Positions 25,023-34,043 are shown, counted from the stretch's first letter. The stretch is 64,000 nucleotides of DNA from JANYLB01 sp963837715 (GCA_963837715.1 CAWIOF010000004.1:868001-932000); one strand, 5' to 3'. The notes: generated by a model not told the origin, from the sequence alone. Numbers and translations: made by a program.

Positions 25023-26114
25023 CTACGTGAGCCGGTAGAGCACGAACTGTGGGTGGTCCACGTCGAGCACCTCGACCGTCGCGAAGCCGGCGTCGGTCGC
25101 GTAGCGGCGCATCGTGTCCGGTCGGATGACGGTCCCGGTGCCCGCGCCGCCATCCTGCATGGAGACGGCGAGGCAATGCAGCGTGCTGAACGCGTAGAAA
25201 AAGCGTTCCATCTCGTTGGTCGGCACCGAGAACGAGTCTTCGGTTCGTTCATCGACCACGAGCACCGTCCCGCGTCGGCCGGCGAGCGACTGCATCGTGC
25301 GCAAGATCCCGACCGGGTCGGGCACGTCGTGGATCATCTCGATGGCCATGACGAGGTCGTACTCGCCGTCGATCGTCGGGTCGGCGGCGTCACGCAGCTC
25401 GAACCGGGCGCGGTCGGCGACCCCGGCTTCGGTCGCCGCCTGCTGCGCCGCGGCGATCGAAGCCGGGTCGAGGTCGTAGCCGTCGACCTCGGCGTTCGGG
25501 TACGCGCGGGCGATCGTGATCGCGGCGAGGCCCTCTCCGCAGCCGACCTCGGCGATCCGGACCCGCTCGCCCGAGTCGAGCTTCGCCTGGACCTCGGGCA
25601 ATGCCGGTAGCCAGTTTTGGGTCAGGTGGTTGACGAACACCGGACGAGTGAAGGCGGCCTGGACGTCGTGGAGATCGAAGAGCCCGAACGCCGCGCCCGT
25701 GCCCTCCCGGAACTCCTCGACCATGATGTCGATCGCTTTCCCGACCCACGGTGCCACCGCCGCGCACGGCTTCATGCACGCTTCGCTGTCGTCGTCGAGC
25801 AAGACATGCGCGTGCGCGTTCGGGAGCTCGAACCGCCGATCGTCGGGGTCCTTCGTCGCCTCGTCCACCTCGACCACACCCGCGACCGTTTGCTGCTCGA
25901 GCCATTCGCGCGCGTACCGCTGCGCAACGCCGGCTCGACGCGCCAGCGCTGAGGCTGTGACCGGCCCCGCGCCCGCGAGCGCCTCGTAGAGGCCCAGGCG
26001 AATCCCGAGTTCGACGTTCGCGAGCTCCATCGTCGCCAAGCACGCTCCGAACAGACTCCCCGCGAAGTTCTCGACCTTGCTCGCGTCGGCCTCGGACAAC
26101 TCGATCGTCGGCAT
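25023..26114 (-). CDS. SAM-dependent methyltransferase with N-terminal winged helix
   Basis: The 363-residue protein has an N-terminal winged-helix-like dimerisation part (LGLYEALAGAGPVTASALAR, GVAQRYAREWLEQQ) and a class I methyltransferase core with motif I VRIAEVGCGEGLAAI, then AEVDGYDLDP and YDLVMAIEMIHDVPDP. The pattern is like the rv2258-type small-molecule methyltransferases. Substrate unknown. Its 3' end faces the thiolase with an 11-bp gap. It is divergent from the SnoaL-kinase operon, and GCAGTT...AACTGC arms (26141-26161) lie in the gap. Confidence 0.85.
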   Translation of the reverse strand: MPTIELSEADASKVENFAGSLFGACLATMELANVELGIRLGLYEALAGAGPVTASALARRAGVAQRYAREWLEQQTVAGVVEVDEATKDPDDRRFELPNAHAHVLLDDDSEACMKPCAAVAPWVGKAIDIMVEEFREGTGAAFGLFDLHDVQAAFTRPVFVNHLTQNWLPALPEVQAKLDSGERVRIAEVGCGEGLAAITIARAYPNAEVDGYDLDPASIAAAQQAATEAGVADRARFELRDAADPTIDGEYDLVMAIEMIHDVPDPVGILRTMQSLAGRRGTVLVVDERTEDSFSVPTNEMERFFYAFSTLHCLAVSMQDGGAGTGTVIRPDTMRRYATDAGFATVEVLDVDHPQFVLYRLT

Positions 26115-26256
26115 GCTGACCCTCCCGCTGGATGCTCGAAGCAGTTTGACTTTCCAACTGCCGCGAGATCAACCACACGCTGACCCGGACTCTCGCACTG
26201 CGGGTCAGATCCGCGTAGCGTTTCCCGAGAAGTCGGCGATCGACTGATCTGGGAGG

Positions 26257-26721
26257 ATGGCGGCCGTGGACACCCGAGCCGACGACCGGTCGCTCATCTC
26301 CGATCTTGTCGTCGCGTACGCCTACGCGGTCGACGAGAGCGACTGGTCGGCGTTCGAGTCGTTGTTCGTTCCCGGTGCTTCCATCGACTACCGGTCGTCG
26401 GGTGGAATCGCCGGGACGCCGTCGGAGGTCGCGGCGTGGATGCCCGGCGCGATGGCACTGTTCTCCTGGTCGATGCACTCGATCTCCACGCACCGTCTGG
26501 AGTTCACGGACGAGCGGAAGGCGACGGGATCGCTGCACGCGTTCGCCCGTCACGGCCTCACGTGGGAGGGCGTCGACGAGTTGATGGACGTGAACGTGAT
26601 CTACCGCGACGAGTACCTCCGGACCGACAACGGCTGGCTCTTCGCGTCGCGCCGGGAGGACACGCTGCACGTCGCCGGCGGCCGCTTCGCCGAACTCGTC
26701 ACCCGGACTCTCCCCGGGTGA
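26257..26721 (+). CDS. SnoaL/NTF2-like protein
   Basis: The 154-residue protein has the SnoaL_4-type start: DRSLISDLVVAYAYAVDESDW, then FESLFVPGASIDYRSSGG, and the C-terminal RTDNGWLFASRREDTLHV. Such proteins act as dehydratases, isomerases or dehydrochlorinases, or as accessory ligand binders, in steroid and polyketide metabolism. No catalytic His-Asp pair can be assigned with certainty. Its stop overlaps the GTG of the kinase-like gene, so the two are a coupled pair. Confidence 0.8.
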   Translation: MAAVDTRADDRSLISDLVVAYAYAVDESDWSAFESLFVPGASIDYRSSGGIAGTPSEVAAWMPGAMALFSWSMHSISTHRLEFTDERKATGSLHAFARHGLTWEGVDELMDVNVIYRDEYLRTDNGWLFASRREDTLHVAGGRFAELVTRTLPG

Positions 26722-27866
26722 GCACCGTCGGGTTCGGTCGGCGACAGGAGGATCTCACCGCGGACCTGCTCACCGAAGTGCTCTCGGTCAACCACCCGGG
26801 GGTCCGGGTTGATGCGGTCGAAGTCTTGGCGACCAAACGGTGCGGTGACGGCATCGCGTCGACGGCTGATCGCATGGTGCTCGACTTGACCTACGCACCG
26901 GGTTCGGCCGGTGACGTTCCCGAGCGCCTCGTCCTGAAGACGATGCTGGTCTCGCCGCACGCACCATCGGAGATGTACGAGACCGAGGTGCGCTTCTACA
27001 ACGAGGTACGCCCGTCGTTGTCGGTGGAGACTCCCCACTGCTACGCCGCGTCCTTCGACCCGGAGACGGGTCAGTTCGGGCTGCTCCTCGAGGACCTGAC
27101 CGAGCGCGGCGCGCGGTTCCCGAACGCGACCACTTCCGTGTCGGTCGAAGAGGTCGGCGCGCTGCTCGATCAGCTTGCCTCGTTGCACGCCGAGTTCTGG
27201 CAGTCGCCGCGGTTCGCGGCCGATCTGGCGTGGGTCGCGACACCGAGGGCCGGTGGCATGTCGGACATCTTCGAGCAGCACGGACTGGCGATCATCTCCG
27301 ACCAGGTCCGGCGCCATCCGTTCAAGCAGGAGCTGATCGCCCCGCTGGGCCTCGACATCGACGCGCTCTGGGTGGCGCTCGCTGCGGCAGAGCGGTCACT
27401 CGATGACGCACCCGTCACGCTGCTGCACGGTGACTCGCACGTCGCCAACACCTATCTCCTGCCCGACGGCACGGGCGGACTGCTCGACTGGCAGCTCCAG
27501 GTGCGTGGGTGCTGGGCACACGACGTCGTGTACCTCCTCTCGACCGCGCTCGAACCGCCCGTCCGACGCGCCGAGGGCAGAGGCCTGCTCGGCAGGTATC
27601 TCGATGCGTTGATCTCGCGTGGCGTGCACGACGCGCCGAGCCCGGACGAGGCGTGGGAGTGGTGCAGGCGCGCGGTCTTGTGGGGGCTGGTCATCGGCTG
27701 GCTGATCACTCCGCCGGAGAACTACGGCCCCGAGATCACCGCCGCCAACACGGAGCGGATGGTGGCCGCGGTCCAGGACTTCGACGCGCTCGGCGCGATT
27801 GCCGATCAGGCGCAGGTGGTTCTCGACCCTCATCCGGCGGACGCGGTTCCCCACGTCGACAGCTAG
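26718..27866 (+). CDS. Aminoglycoside-phosphotransferase-like kinase (ecdysteroid-kinase-like)
   Basis: The 382-residue protein has the APH fold: VPERLVLKTML in the N lobe (Lys for ATP), FGLLLEDLTERG, the catalytic Brenner motif LLHGDSHVANTYL and the metal motif GLLDWQLQVRGCWAHDV. Related actinobacterial proteins lie in steroid and fatty-acid clusters and probably phosphorylate a small hydroxylated compound; antibiotic resistance is unlikely. GTG 26718 overlaps the stop of the SnoaL gene. It converges on the fumarylacetoacetase-like gene. Confidence 0.82.
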   Translation: MSTVGFGRRQEDLTADLLTEVLSVNHPGVRVDAVEVLATKRCGDGIASTADRMVLDLTYAPGSAGDVPERLVLKTMLVSPHAPSEMYETEVRFYNEVRPSLSVETPHCYAASFDPETGQFGLLLEDLTERGARFPNATTSVSVEEVGALLDQLASLHAEFWQSPRFAADLAWVATPRAGGMSDIFEQHGLAIISDQVRRHPFKQELIAPLGLDIDALWVALAAAERSLDDAPVTLLHGDSHVANTYLLPDGTGGLLDWQLQVRGCWAHDVVYLLSTALEPPVRRAEGRGLLGRYLDALISRGVHDAPSPDEAWEWCRRAVLWGLVIGWLITPPENYGPEITAANTERMVAAVQDFDALGAIADQAQVVLDPHPADAVPHVDS

Positions 27867-27921
27867 GTTCGCCCTCACCGGTCACCGGGGAGGGGATGGT
27901 TCGGTCTCATCGATGGCAAGG

Positions 27922-28764
27922 TCACAGGGACGGCGCGACGAAGCGATTGCGGATGGTGCCGATGCCTTCGATCCAGGTCTCGAGTGTTTCGCCGACCTGG
28001 AGGAAGCGGGGCGGTTTCGAGCTGACGCCGACTCCGGCCGGGGTGCCGGTGAAGATGATGTCGCCGGGAAGCAGGGGCAGCACCGCGGAGAGCTCGGCGA
28101 CGAGGCTCGGCACCGAGAAGATGAGGTCACTGGTGCGTGCGTCCTGCACGGTCGTACCGTCGATCGAGCAGCCGAGCCCGAGATCATCCGGGTCGGCGAC
28201 CTCGTCGGGTGTGACGAGCCACGGACCCGTCGGTCCGAAGCCGCGGTACGACTTTCCGAGTGAGAACTGGCCACCGGCGGCGAACTGCACGGTCCGCTCC
28301 GAGATGTCCTGGCCGACCGTCAGCCCGGCGATGTGCGCCCACGCGTCGGCTTCGGCGACGCGGTCGGCCCGCGTGCCGATGACCGCGACGAGCTCGACCT
28401 CCCAGTCGACGGTCGCGCCTGCGAGCTCGACGTCGGCGAAGGGGCCGGTGAGCGACGCAGGGAACTTCGTGAACGTCGCGGGCACCTCCGGCACGGCCAG
28501 GCCGGACTCCTCCGCGTGCGAGCGGTAGTTGAGGCCGATCGCGAAGACCTGGCGCGGCTGCGGAACGGGCGACCCGAGATCGCCCTGGTCGTAGGGCGCA
28601 GCTTCGGAGAGGTCGGCGCCGGCGACCCACGCGGTGAGCGCGGCCCAGTCCTCGTACAGCGCTTGCACGTCGGGACCGAACTGCCCGTGGGACGCGGTGG
28701 CGAGGTCGATGGCTCCGGCGTCGGTGATCAGGGCGGCGCGCCCGTTGAGGTTGGCGAGCTTCAT
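27922..28764 (-). CDS. Fumarylacetoacetate hydrolase family protein
   Basis: The 280-residue product has the FAH C-terminal fold: QVFAIGLNYRSHAEESGL, FTKFPASLTGP, the metal ligand stretch VDWEVELVAVIGTRAD, and LLPGDIIFTGTPAGVGV. Family members cleave C-C bonds or hydrate 2-oxo-acids with Mg2+ in aromatic meta-cleavage pathways. It is divergent from a TetR gene. Its promoter has TTGACA at minus 28823-28818 with the palindrome TTGATCAGCCGATCAA in the -35/-10 spacer, and the dioxygenase-hydroxylase operon across the TetR gene shares that design. I infer one regulon for aromatic ring breakdown. Confidence 0.88.
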   Translation of the reverse strand: MKLANLNGRAALITDAGAIDLATASHGQFGPDVQALYEDWAALTAWVAGADLSEAAPYDQGDLGSPVPQPRQVFAIGLNYRSHAEESGLAVPEVPATFTKFPASLTGPFADVELAGATVDWEVELVAVIGTRADRVAEADAWAHIAGLTVGQDISERTVQFAAGGQFSLGKSYRGFGPTGPWLVTPDEVADPDDLGLGCSIDGTTVQDARTSDLIFSVPSLVAELSAVLPLLPGDIIFTGTPAGVGVSSKPPRFLQVGETLETWIEGIGTIRNRFVAPSL

Positions 28765-28796
28765 CACGTTCCCGTTCGATCGGCGGTCCGGACATG

Positions 28797-28853
28797 TTGA
28801 TCAGCCGATCAAAGATCTGTCAACCGGGCGAATCAACCGCAGTAGGTTGACAG
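28797..28853. promoter_or_regulatory. TetR operators between FAH and TetR genes
   Basis: Two nested signals. TTGATC-AGCC-GATCAA at 28797-28812 sits between a TTGACA box and CAACAT on the minus strand (18-bp spacer). CTGTCAACC (28817-28825) and GGTTGACAG (28845-28853) are perfect 9-base arms ending 2 bp before the TetR start codon. Confidence 0.65.
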
Positions 28854-28855
28854 CG

Positions 28856-29497
28856 GTGGCGAAGGACGTGACGAGGCTCGAGGATCGGACCCGGCGACCG
28901 TCGGCCGATCCGACCCGCGACCGGATCCTCGTCGCCGCGGCCGACCTGTTCGCGGAGCGTTCCTTCGACGGCGCGACCACCCGGGAGATCGCGGCTCGAG
29001 CGGGTGTCGCCCAACCACTCCTCAACTACCACTACCGGTCGAAGGACGAGCTCTGGCGCGCGGCGGTGGACTCGCTCTTCGAGTCACTGACCAGCTCGAT
29101 GGCGACGCACCTCGAGGAGCTGCGCGACGTGGACGACCTCACCCGCGCCAAGCTCCAGGTGCGCGAGTTCGTCACCTTCTCGGCGCGCAATCCGCAGCTC
29201 CACCGCATCATCACGCAGGAGTCGAAGTCCGACGGCGCGCGCATGGACTACCTCGTCGACAACCACGTGCGCCCGATGTACGAGGGCACGGTTGCGCTCT
29301 TCGAGCACCTGGTCCGCGACGGCGTCGTCCCCGACATCCCGCCCGCGCACCTCTATTACATCCTCACCGGCGCCGGGCCGACGATGTTCGTGCTCGCGCC
29401 CGAATGTCGTCGTCTCACCGGGCTCGATCCTGAGTCCGACGACGTGATCGAGGCGCACGCCGACGCCGTCTGCACGTTGCTCTTCGGTCAGCCCTGA
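28856..29497 (+). CDS. TetR family regulator of the aromatic-degradation genes
   Basis: The 213-residue protein has the TetR N-terminus: TRDRILVAAADLFAERSFDG, then TTREIAARAGVAQPLLNYHY, followed by KDELWRAAVDSLF. The C-terminal ligand domain (LYYILTGAGPTMFVLAPECR) resembles CerR/TetR_C-type regulators of catabolism. The GTG at 28856 has no ribosome site and lies inside the operator region, so the message may be leaderless. It is flanked by a FAH gene and a dioxygenase-hydroxylase operon whose promoters carry related palindromes. Confidence 0.82.
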   Translation: MAKDVTRLEDRTRRPSADPTRDRILVAAADLFAERSFDGATTREIAARAGVAQPLLNYHYRSKDELWRAAVDSLFESLTSSMATHLEELRDVDDLTRAKLQVREFVTFSARNPQLHRIITQESKSDGARMDYLVDNHVRPMYEGTVALFEHLVRDGVVPDIPPAHLYYILTGAGPTMFVLAPECRRLTGLDPESDDVIEAHADAVCTLLFGQP

Positions 29498-29533
29498 CCA
29501 CGTGGGCGCTCCCCGAGGGGCTCTTGACAGAAC

Positions 29534-29551
29534 CCTGATCAGTTGATCAGG
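29534..29551. promoter_or_regulatory. Palindromic operator before the dioxygenase operon
   Basis: CCTGATCA-GT-TGATCAGG, perfect 8-base arms, in the spacer between TTGACA (29524-29529) and CAGGAT (29548-29553). It shares GTTGATCAG with the FAH promoter operator, so the same TetR protein probably binds both. Confidence 0.7.
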
Positions 29552-29600
29552 ATCGGCCCGATCGGGGGATCGCCATGACCGCGCTTCGAGAGGACCTCTG

Positions 29601-30488
29601 ATGAACCACCAGATCGAGCTCGGCTACCTCGTCCTCGAGCTTCCGCAGCCCGACGCGATCACACCCGTGCTGGCCGATGTGGTCGGACTCGTCCCCGGCG
29701 AACCGGCAACCGGAGCGCGTACGTGGCGCGACGACGCGCGTGCACAGCGGATCGTGGTGCAGCCCGGGCCGGCGAACGACGCGGTCGCCGTCGGCTTCGA
29801 GGCCGTCGACGCCGCGGCCTTCGACGCGACCGCGGAGCGGCTGCGTACGATCGGCGCCGACCTCGTCGAAGGCACCGCAGATGACCTCACGGCGCGGCGG
29901 GTCAGCCGCCTGGTCCGCACCGTCGCTCCGTGGGGAGTCGAGCTCGAGCTCGTGCTCGGGCTCGAGGATGCCGCCACCCCGTACTCGTCACCACTCGTGC
30001 CGGGTGGGTTCCTCACCGAGGGCGTCGGGTTCGGGCACGTCGTGTTCGCGACCATGAGCTTCGACGAGTCGGTCCGCTTCGTGACCGAGGGTCTCGGGCT
30101 CGCTCAGTCCGACTGGCTCGAGACCGAGCTCGCGCCCGGGATCAACCTCGAGGTCCGGTTCTTCCACTGCAACGCGCGGCACCACACGGTGGCCCTCGCG
30201 CGGGCGCCCTTCGAGCTCCCGCAGGTGCTCCACCACGTGATGTTCGAGGCGAACTCCCGCGACGACGTCGGCGCGGCGTTCGACCGCGCGTGGGAGGCGG
30301 AGCTGCCGATCCCGAGCGGGCTGGGCCGTCACGACAACGACGGGATGTTCAGCTTCTACCTGCAGACGCCGGCCGGCTTCCAGATCGAGTTCGGCCATGG
30401 CGCGCGAGTCGTCGACGACGACTGGGACGACGACCGGCTCTACCACCGCACCAGCGCTTGGGGTCACCAGCCGCTGCAACGCCCATGA
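29601..30488 (+). CDS. Type I extradiol ring-cleavage dioxygenase (BphC/HsaC-like)
   Basis: The 295-residue enzyme has two glyoxalase-like domains. The C-terminal domain keeps the iron site: His146 in GFGHVVF, His in LPQVLHHVMFE (about 211), and Glu263 in QIEFGHGA. The second-sphere residues in RHDND and FSFYLQTPAGF are also kept. It should cleave a catechol next to its hydroxyls with O2, in the cytoplasm. The next gene, overlapping by 4 bp, is a flavin hydroxylase that could make the catechol, and the FAH gene nearby could act on the product. The ring compound is not known; steroid, biphenyl and phenylpropanoid routes all fit. Confidence 0.9.
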   Translation: MNHQIELGYLVLELPQPDAITPVLADVVGLVPGEPATGARTWRDDARAQRIVVQPGPANDAVAVGFEAVDAAAFDATAERLRTIGADLVEGTADDLTARRVSRLVRTVAPWGVELELVLGLEDAATPYSSPLVPGGFLTEGVGFGHVVFATMSFDESVRFVTEGLGLAQSDWLETELAPGINLEVRFFHCNARHHTVALARAPFELPQVLHHVMFEANSRDDVGAAFDRAWEAELPIPSGLGRHDNDGMFSFYLQTPAGFQIEFGHGARVVDDDWDDDRLYHRTSAWGHQPLQRP

Positions 30489-32005
30489 GCCCCGCCGAAG
30501 GTGCCGCTGTCCGCGACACGCTCGACTGCGACGTCGCGATCGTCGGCGCGGGGCCGTCGGGGCTCGTGCTCGCGATCTTGCTCGCGCAGCTCGGACGGTC
30601 GGTCGTCGTGCTGGAGCAGTGGCCCGCGCCGTACACACTGCCGCGCGCCGTGCACTTCGACGACGAGGTCGGCCGCTTGCTCCAGTCGTGCGGGATCGGT
30701 GACGAGCTGCGCGCGGTCACCGAGCCCGCGGAGGTGTACGAGTGGCGCAACGCCGCGGGCACGACGTTGCTTCGGTTCGGTCGTATCGGCACGGGCGCAT
30801 CCGGATGGCCGTTCTCGTCGATGTTCTGCCAGCCGGACCTCGAGGCAGCCCTGGAAACGCGGGCCGACCTGCTCCCGACGATCGATGTCCGCCGCGGAGT
30901 CGCGGTCGATGCACTCGAACAGCACGCGGACTTCGTGGCCGCCGGCACCAGCTCCGGCGACGTTGTCCGAGCGCGCTATGTCGTGGGCTGCGACGGTGCC
31001 AACTCGACCGTGCGCGACCTGCTCGACATCGGCGTCGACGACCGAGGGTTCTTCTTCGACTGGTTGATCGTCGACGTCATCCTCGACGAACCGCGCGTGT
31101 TCGACCCGATCAACCTGCAGATCTGCGATCCGAACCGACCGACCACCGCGGTGTCGGGAGGGCCCGGGCGCCGACGGTGGGAGTTCATGCGGCTGCCCGA
31201 CGAGACGCGTGAGGCGCTCAATCAGGAAGCCGTCGCGTGGAAGCTCCTCGAGCCCTGGGACGTGCACCCGGGCAACGCGCGCATCGAACGCCACGCGGTG
31301 TACACGTTCCAGGCTCGCGTCGCCGACCGGTGGCAGGACAACCGCGTCTTCCTCGCGGGCGATGCCGCGCACCTGATGCCGCCGTTCGCGGGCCAGGGCA
31401 TGTGCTCCGGGATCCGCGACGCGGCCAACCTCGCGTGGAAGCTCGACCTGGTCGTGACCGGCCGCGCGGCACCGGCACTCCTCGCAACGTACGAGGAGGA
31501 GCGGAGGCCCGGCGCAGTTGCCGCCATCGACACGTCGATCGCCCTCGGTGAGGTCATCTGCGTCGCCGACCCCGACGAGGCTGCGGCTCGTGACGAGGCC
31601 ATGGCTTCGGCCGTCACCGGCGCAGTGTCCGAGGTGCCCGGACAGCCCCACCTCGAGTCCGGGGTCATCGACCCGAGCTCGCCACTCGCGGGGGAGCGGA
31701 TCCCACAGGCGAACCTCGACGGCCGCTGGTTCGACGACGTTCACGGCGCGGGTTGGCGCCTCGTGACCGACGATCCCGCGTTCGACGAACTCGAACCCCG
31801 ACTCGTCGACTGGTTCGGCGCCATCGGTGGCACCGTGGTCGCTGTCGCGGACACAGCACGTGACTTCACTGCCTGGCTGCGCAGCCACGACGTGCGCTGG
31901 GTCCTCGCGCGACCCGACTTCCACATCTTCGGCACCGCGACGGGCGTGCCGGGCGCAGCCGTGCTCATCGAGCAGCTCCGCAGCCAGCTGCAGAACGCAA
32001 CGTGA
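30485..32005 (+). CDS. FAD-dependent aromatic hydroxylase (MhpA-like)
   Basis: The 506-residue protein is a class A flavin monooxygenase: FAD motif VAIVGAGPSGLVLAI near residue 17, the DG motif VVGCDGANSTVRDLL, and the GD motif RVFLAGDAAHLMPPFAGQG. It is closest in pattern to 3-(3-hydroxyphenyl)propionate hydroxylase MhpA, which adds a hydroxyl ortho to a phenolic one using NADH and O2. The C-terminal thioredoxin-like extension seen in that family is present. Its ATG overlaps the dioxygenase stop (ATGA), so hydroxylation and ring cleavage are made together under the TetR-type operator at 29534. Confidence 0.9.
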   Translation: MSPAEGAAVRDTLDCDVAIVGAGPSGLVLAILLAQLGRSVVVLEQWPAPYTLPRAVHFDDEVGRLLQSCGIGDELRAVTEPAEVYEWRNAAGTTLLRFGRIGTGASGWPFSSMFCQPDLEAALETRADLLPTIDVRRGVAVDALEQHADFVAAGTSSGDVVRARYVVGCDGANSTVRDLLDIGVDDRGFFFDWLIVDVILDEPRVFDPINLQICDPNRPTTAVSGGPGRRRWEFMRLPDETREALNQEAVAWKLLEPWDVHPGNARIERHAVYTFQARVADRWQDNRVFLAGDAAHLMPPFAGQGMCSGIRDAANLAWKLDLVVTGRAAPALLATYEEERRPGAVAAIDTSIALGEVICVADPDEAAARDEAMASAVTGAVSEVPGQPHLESGVIDPSSPLAGERIPQANLDGRWFDDVHGAGWRLVTDDPAFDELEPRLVDWFGAIGGTVVAVADTARDFTAWLRSHDVRWVLARPDFHIFGTATGVPGAAVLIEQLRSQLQNAT

Positions 32006-32097
32006 TGCAACGCGGGCACGATCTGTTCACCGTCGAGCTCACCCGACCGGCCGGGCGGAGGGCCCGTGCTTCGCGCTGAGCCGGATCGGGTGACTCG

Positions 32098-32739
32098 TCA
32101 TCGGGTGAACGTGAGGTGGGTGACGCCGCCGGGCGTCGAGACTGCCTCCACGGCGTACTGCTGCTCCAACGCCTCCAGGCCGTCCCACAACCGAACCCCG
32201 CGTCCGAGCAGGATCGGCACCAGCACGACGTGCAGGTGGTCGACGAGGCCGGCGGCGAGGAACTCACGCACCATCGTCGGTCCTCCGCCGATGCGGACGT
32301 CCTGACCGGCGGCGGCGTCTCGCGCCACCTCGAGTGCCTCCGCCGGCGCGGCGTCGAGGAAGTGGAACGTCGTACCACCCTCCATCGGAAGCGACGGGCG
32401 CGGACTGTGGGTCAAGACGTAGGTCGGCGTGTGGAACGGCGGGTTGTCGCCCCACCACCCACGCCACTCCGGGTCGTCCTGCCAGCCCGGAGGGCCGAAC
32501 TTGTGCGCGCCCATGATCTCCGCACCGATCCCGGGTCCGTGCCGCTCGGCCAGCGCGTCGTCGACGCCCTCGGTGCCGCCCGACTCGCCGAGGACTTCGC
32601 CGCGACCGAATCGAGTGGCGAGCATCCACTCGTGGAGCCGGTGTCCGGCATGGCCGAACGGCGTGTCGAGGGCCTGCCCCTCGCCGGTGGCGAACCCGTC
32701 GAGCGAGATCGAGAAGTTGTGGATTCGGACGCGCGACAT
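32098..32739 (-). CDS. Dihydrofolate-reductase-like (RibD C-terminal) protein
   Basis: The 213-residue product starts RVRIHNFSISLDGFATGEGQ and has the NADPH site VRIGGGPTMVREFLAAGLVD followed by HVVLVPILLGRGVRLWDGL, typical of the RibD_C / YyaP-type reductase family. These are widespread stand-alone reductases of unknown substrate; true DHFR activity is not implied. No operon partner. A remnant of a second member is at 38672-38860. Confidence 0.88.
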   Translation of the reverse strand: MSRVRIHNFSISLDGFATGEGQALDTPFGHAGHRLHEWMLATRFGRGEVLGESGGTEGVDDALAERHGPGIGAEIMGAHKFGPPGWQDDPEWRGWWGDNPPFHTPTYVLTHSPRPSLPMEGGTTFHFLDAAPAEALEVARDAAAGQDVRIGGGPTMVREFLAAGLVDHLHVVLVPILLGRGVRLWDGLEALEQQYAVEAVSTPGGVTHLTFTR

Positions 32740-32901
32740 GGCGGCTCCTTCGGTTGGCGGTCGCTCGGACTGGTTGACCTGTCCCGCGGCGAGATCTCAT
32801 CGGCCGTGGGATTCAAGCGCCACCGAGATGATGGGCGAGATTCTGCACCGTCTGCAGACCGAGTTCGAGCGCGCCGCTCCCCGAGTCGGTCCAGTTGGCG
32901 G

Positions 32902-33495
32902 TCAACCCGTCGAATGTTGATCCGACGCGAGGATCGGCGTCAGTGCTCCGTACAACGCGCCGAGGCACATGTCGCGGAGCTCGACGCGTGTCGTCGATTC
33001 ATTCTCGAGCCAGTCCACGCAGAGCACGCGGACGAACACGAGCCAGCTCATCAACACCGCGGACAACGCTTCGGGGCGGTCGATGTCGATTGCGTCGAGC
33101 AGACGCTCCCGGATCACCGCGAGCTCATCGGAGATGATCGCCTGGATGGTCGGGTCGCCCGCCAGCACCCGATTCGCGGTGAGCACGGTGTTGCGGTTCG
33201 CGATGAAGTAGTCGATGTGGGCGTCGAGTCCGGCCGACACCTGCTCGTCGAGCGGTCGTTCGTCGTCGAGCTCGGTCACCGCGATGAGGCGTTCCGCCGC
33301 GCGCTGGTACACCGCGCCGAACAGGTCGCGCTTCGACGGGAAGTGGCGGTAGAGGAGCGCGCGTGAGACGCCGGCGCGTTCGGCAACGGCTTCCATCAGC
33401 ACATCGTCATAGGCCCGGGCGGCGAACAGCTGGGCGCTGATGTCGATCAGGTCGAGACGACGTTCCTCGCGGGTCAGCCGGCGGCGGGTGGCCAT
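32902..33495 (-). CDS. TetR family regulator
   Basis: The 197-residue protein has the TetR helix-turn-helix: TREERRLDLIDISAQLFAA, then LMEAVAERAGVSRALLYRHF and PSKRDLFGAVYQ. The ATG at 33495 is preferred over upstream codons because homologues begin MATRRRLTREERR-like. It is divergent from a DUF4345 membrane protein, and the 104-bp gap holds two palindromes, one near each gene, so it probably represses itself and the membrane gene. Confidence 0.85.
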   Translation of the reverse strand: MATRRRLTREERRLDLIDISAQLFAARAYDDVLMEAVAERAGVSRALLYRHFPSKRDLFGAVYQRAAERLIAVTELDDERPLDEQVSAGLDAHIDYFIANRNTVLTANRVLAGDPTIQAIISDELAVIRERLLDAIDIDRPEALSAVLMSWLVFVRVLCVDWLENESTTRVELRDMCLGALYGALTPILASDQHSTG

Positions 33496-33509
33496 CCATC
33501 CCCACGCTA

Positions 33510-33568
33510 GTTGACGTCTGTCAACCAGGGGTCCTACGATCCCGTTCTCGGTAGACAGTTGTCTACCG
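33510..33568. promoter_or_regulatory. Two palindromes in the TetR/DUF4345 divergent promoter
   Basis: GTTGAC-GTCT-GTCAAC at 33510-33525 lies just ahead of the TetR start. CGGTAGACA-GT-TGTCTACCG at 33549-33568 is a perfect 9-base-arm palindrome 32 bp ahead of the DUF4345 start. Both contain the half-site family GT(T/A)GACA. Confidence 0.7.
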
Positions 33569-33599
33569 GGAGCTCGTTGGCACGGAGGGGGTGCGCACC

Positions 33600-34022
33600 A
33601 TGGCCAAGACACTGAAGTGGCTCTTGGTGCTGATGGGGATCTCGTGCATCGCCATCGGCGCGGCCCACCTCTGCTTCGGCATCGCGTCGGTGCCCGGCGA
33701 GGCAGGCGCGAGCGCAACGGTCGACAGCCGCGAACGCTTCTACGGCGCGATCTTCGCCGGGTACGGGATCGCGTGGATCTGGGCGGCTCGCCAGTCGCCG
33801 ATCTCGCCCACCGCCGTGCGATGGCTGGCCGGGGTCTTTCTGCTCGGTGGCGTCGGCCGGCTGGTCTCGCTCGCGGTGCACGGCAGTCCCGATTGGTTCC
33901 AGGTCGTGTTGACCGTGTTGGAGTTCGTCCTCCCGATTCCGTTCTTCGTGCTGGCAACCGCGGACGTGAATGCCGCTGCCGCACGGGGAGAGCCAACCGG
34001 GGTCGTCGCGCCGACCATGTGA
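33600..34022 (+). CDS. DUF4345 family membrane protein
   Basis: The 140-residue protein has four hydrophobic segments: TLKWLLVLMGISCIAIGAAH, FYGAIFAGYGIAWIWAA, WLAGVFLLGGVGRLVSL and VVLTVLEFVLPIPFFVLA, the DUF4345 layout. Function unknown; such genes are often under TetR control, as here. ATG 33600 is used; it follows GGAGGGGG. It converges on the UbiD gene with a 21-bp gap. Confidence 0.8.
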   Translation: MAKTLKWLLVLMGISCIAIGAAHLCFGIASVPGEAGASATVDSRERFYGAIFAGYGIAWIWAARQSPISPTAVRWLAGVFLLGGVGRLVSLAVHGSPDWFQVVLTVLEFVLPIPFFVLATADVNAAAARGEPTGVVAPTM

Positions 34023-34043
34023 GGACTCAACGCGCTCTGATCG

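Noticed and set aside
23368..25176. 602-residue open frame on the minus strand
   Set aside because: Antisense shadow of the MaoC-thiolase genes, rich in Arg and without recognisable motifs.
32020..32105. Terminator between the hydroxylase and the DHFR-like gene
   Set aside because: TCACCCGA and TCGGGTGA arms exist but are separated by over 40 bases, too far apart for a convincing terminator.
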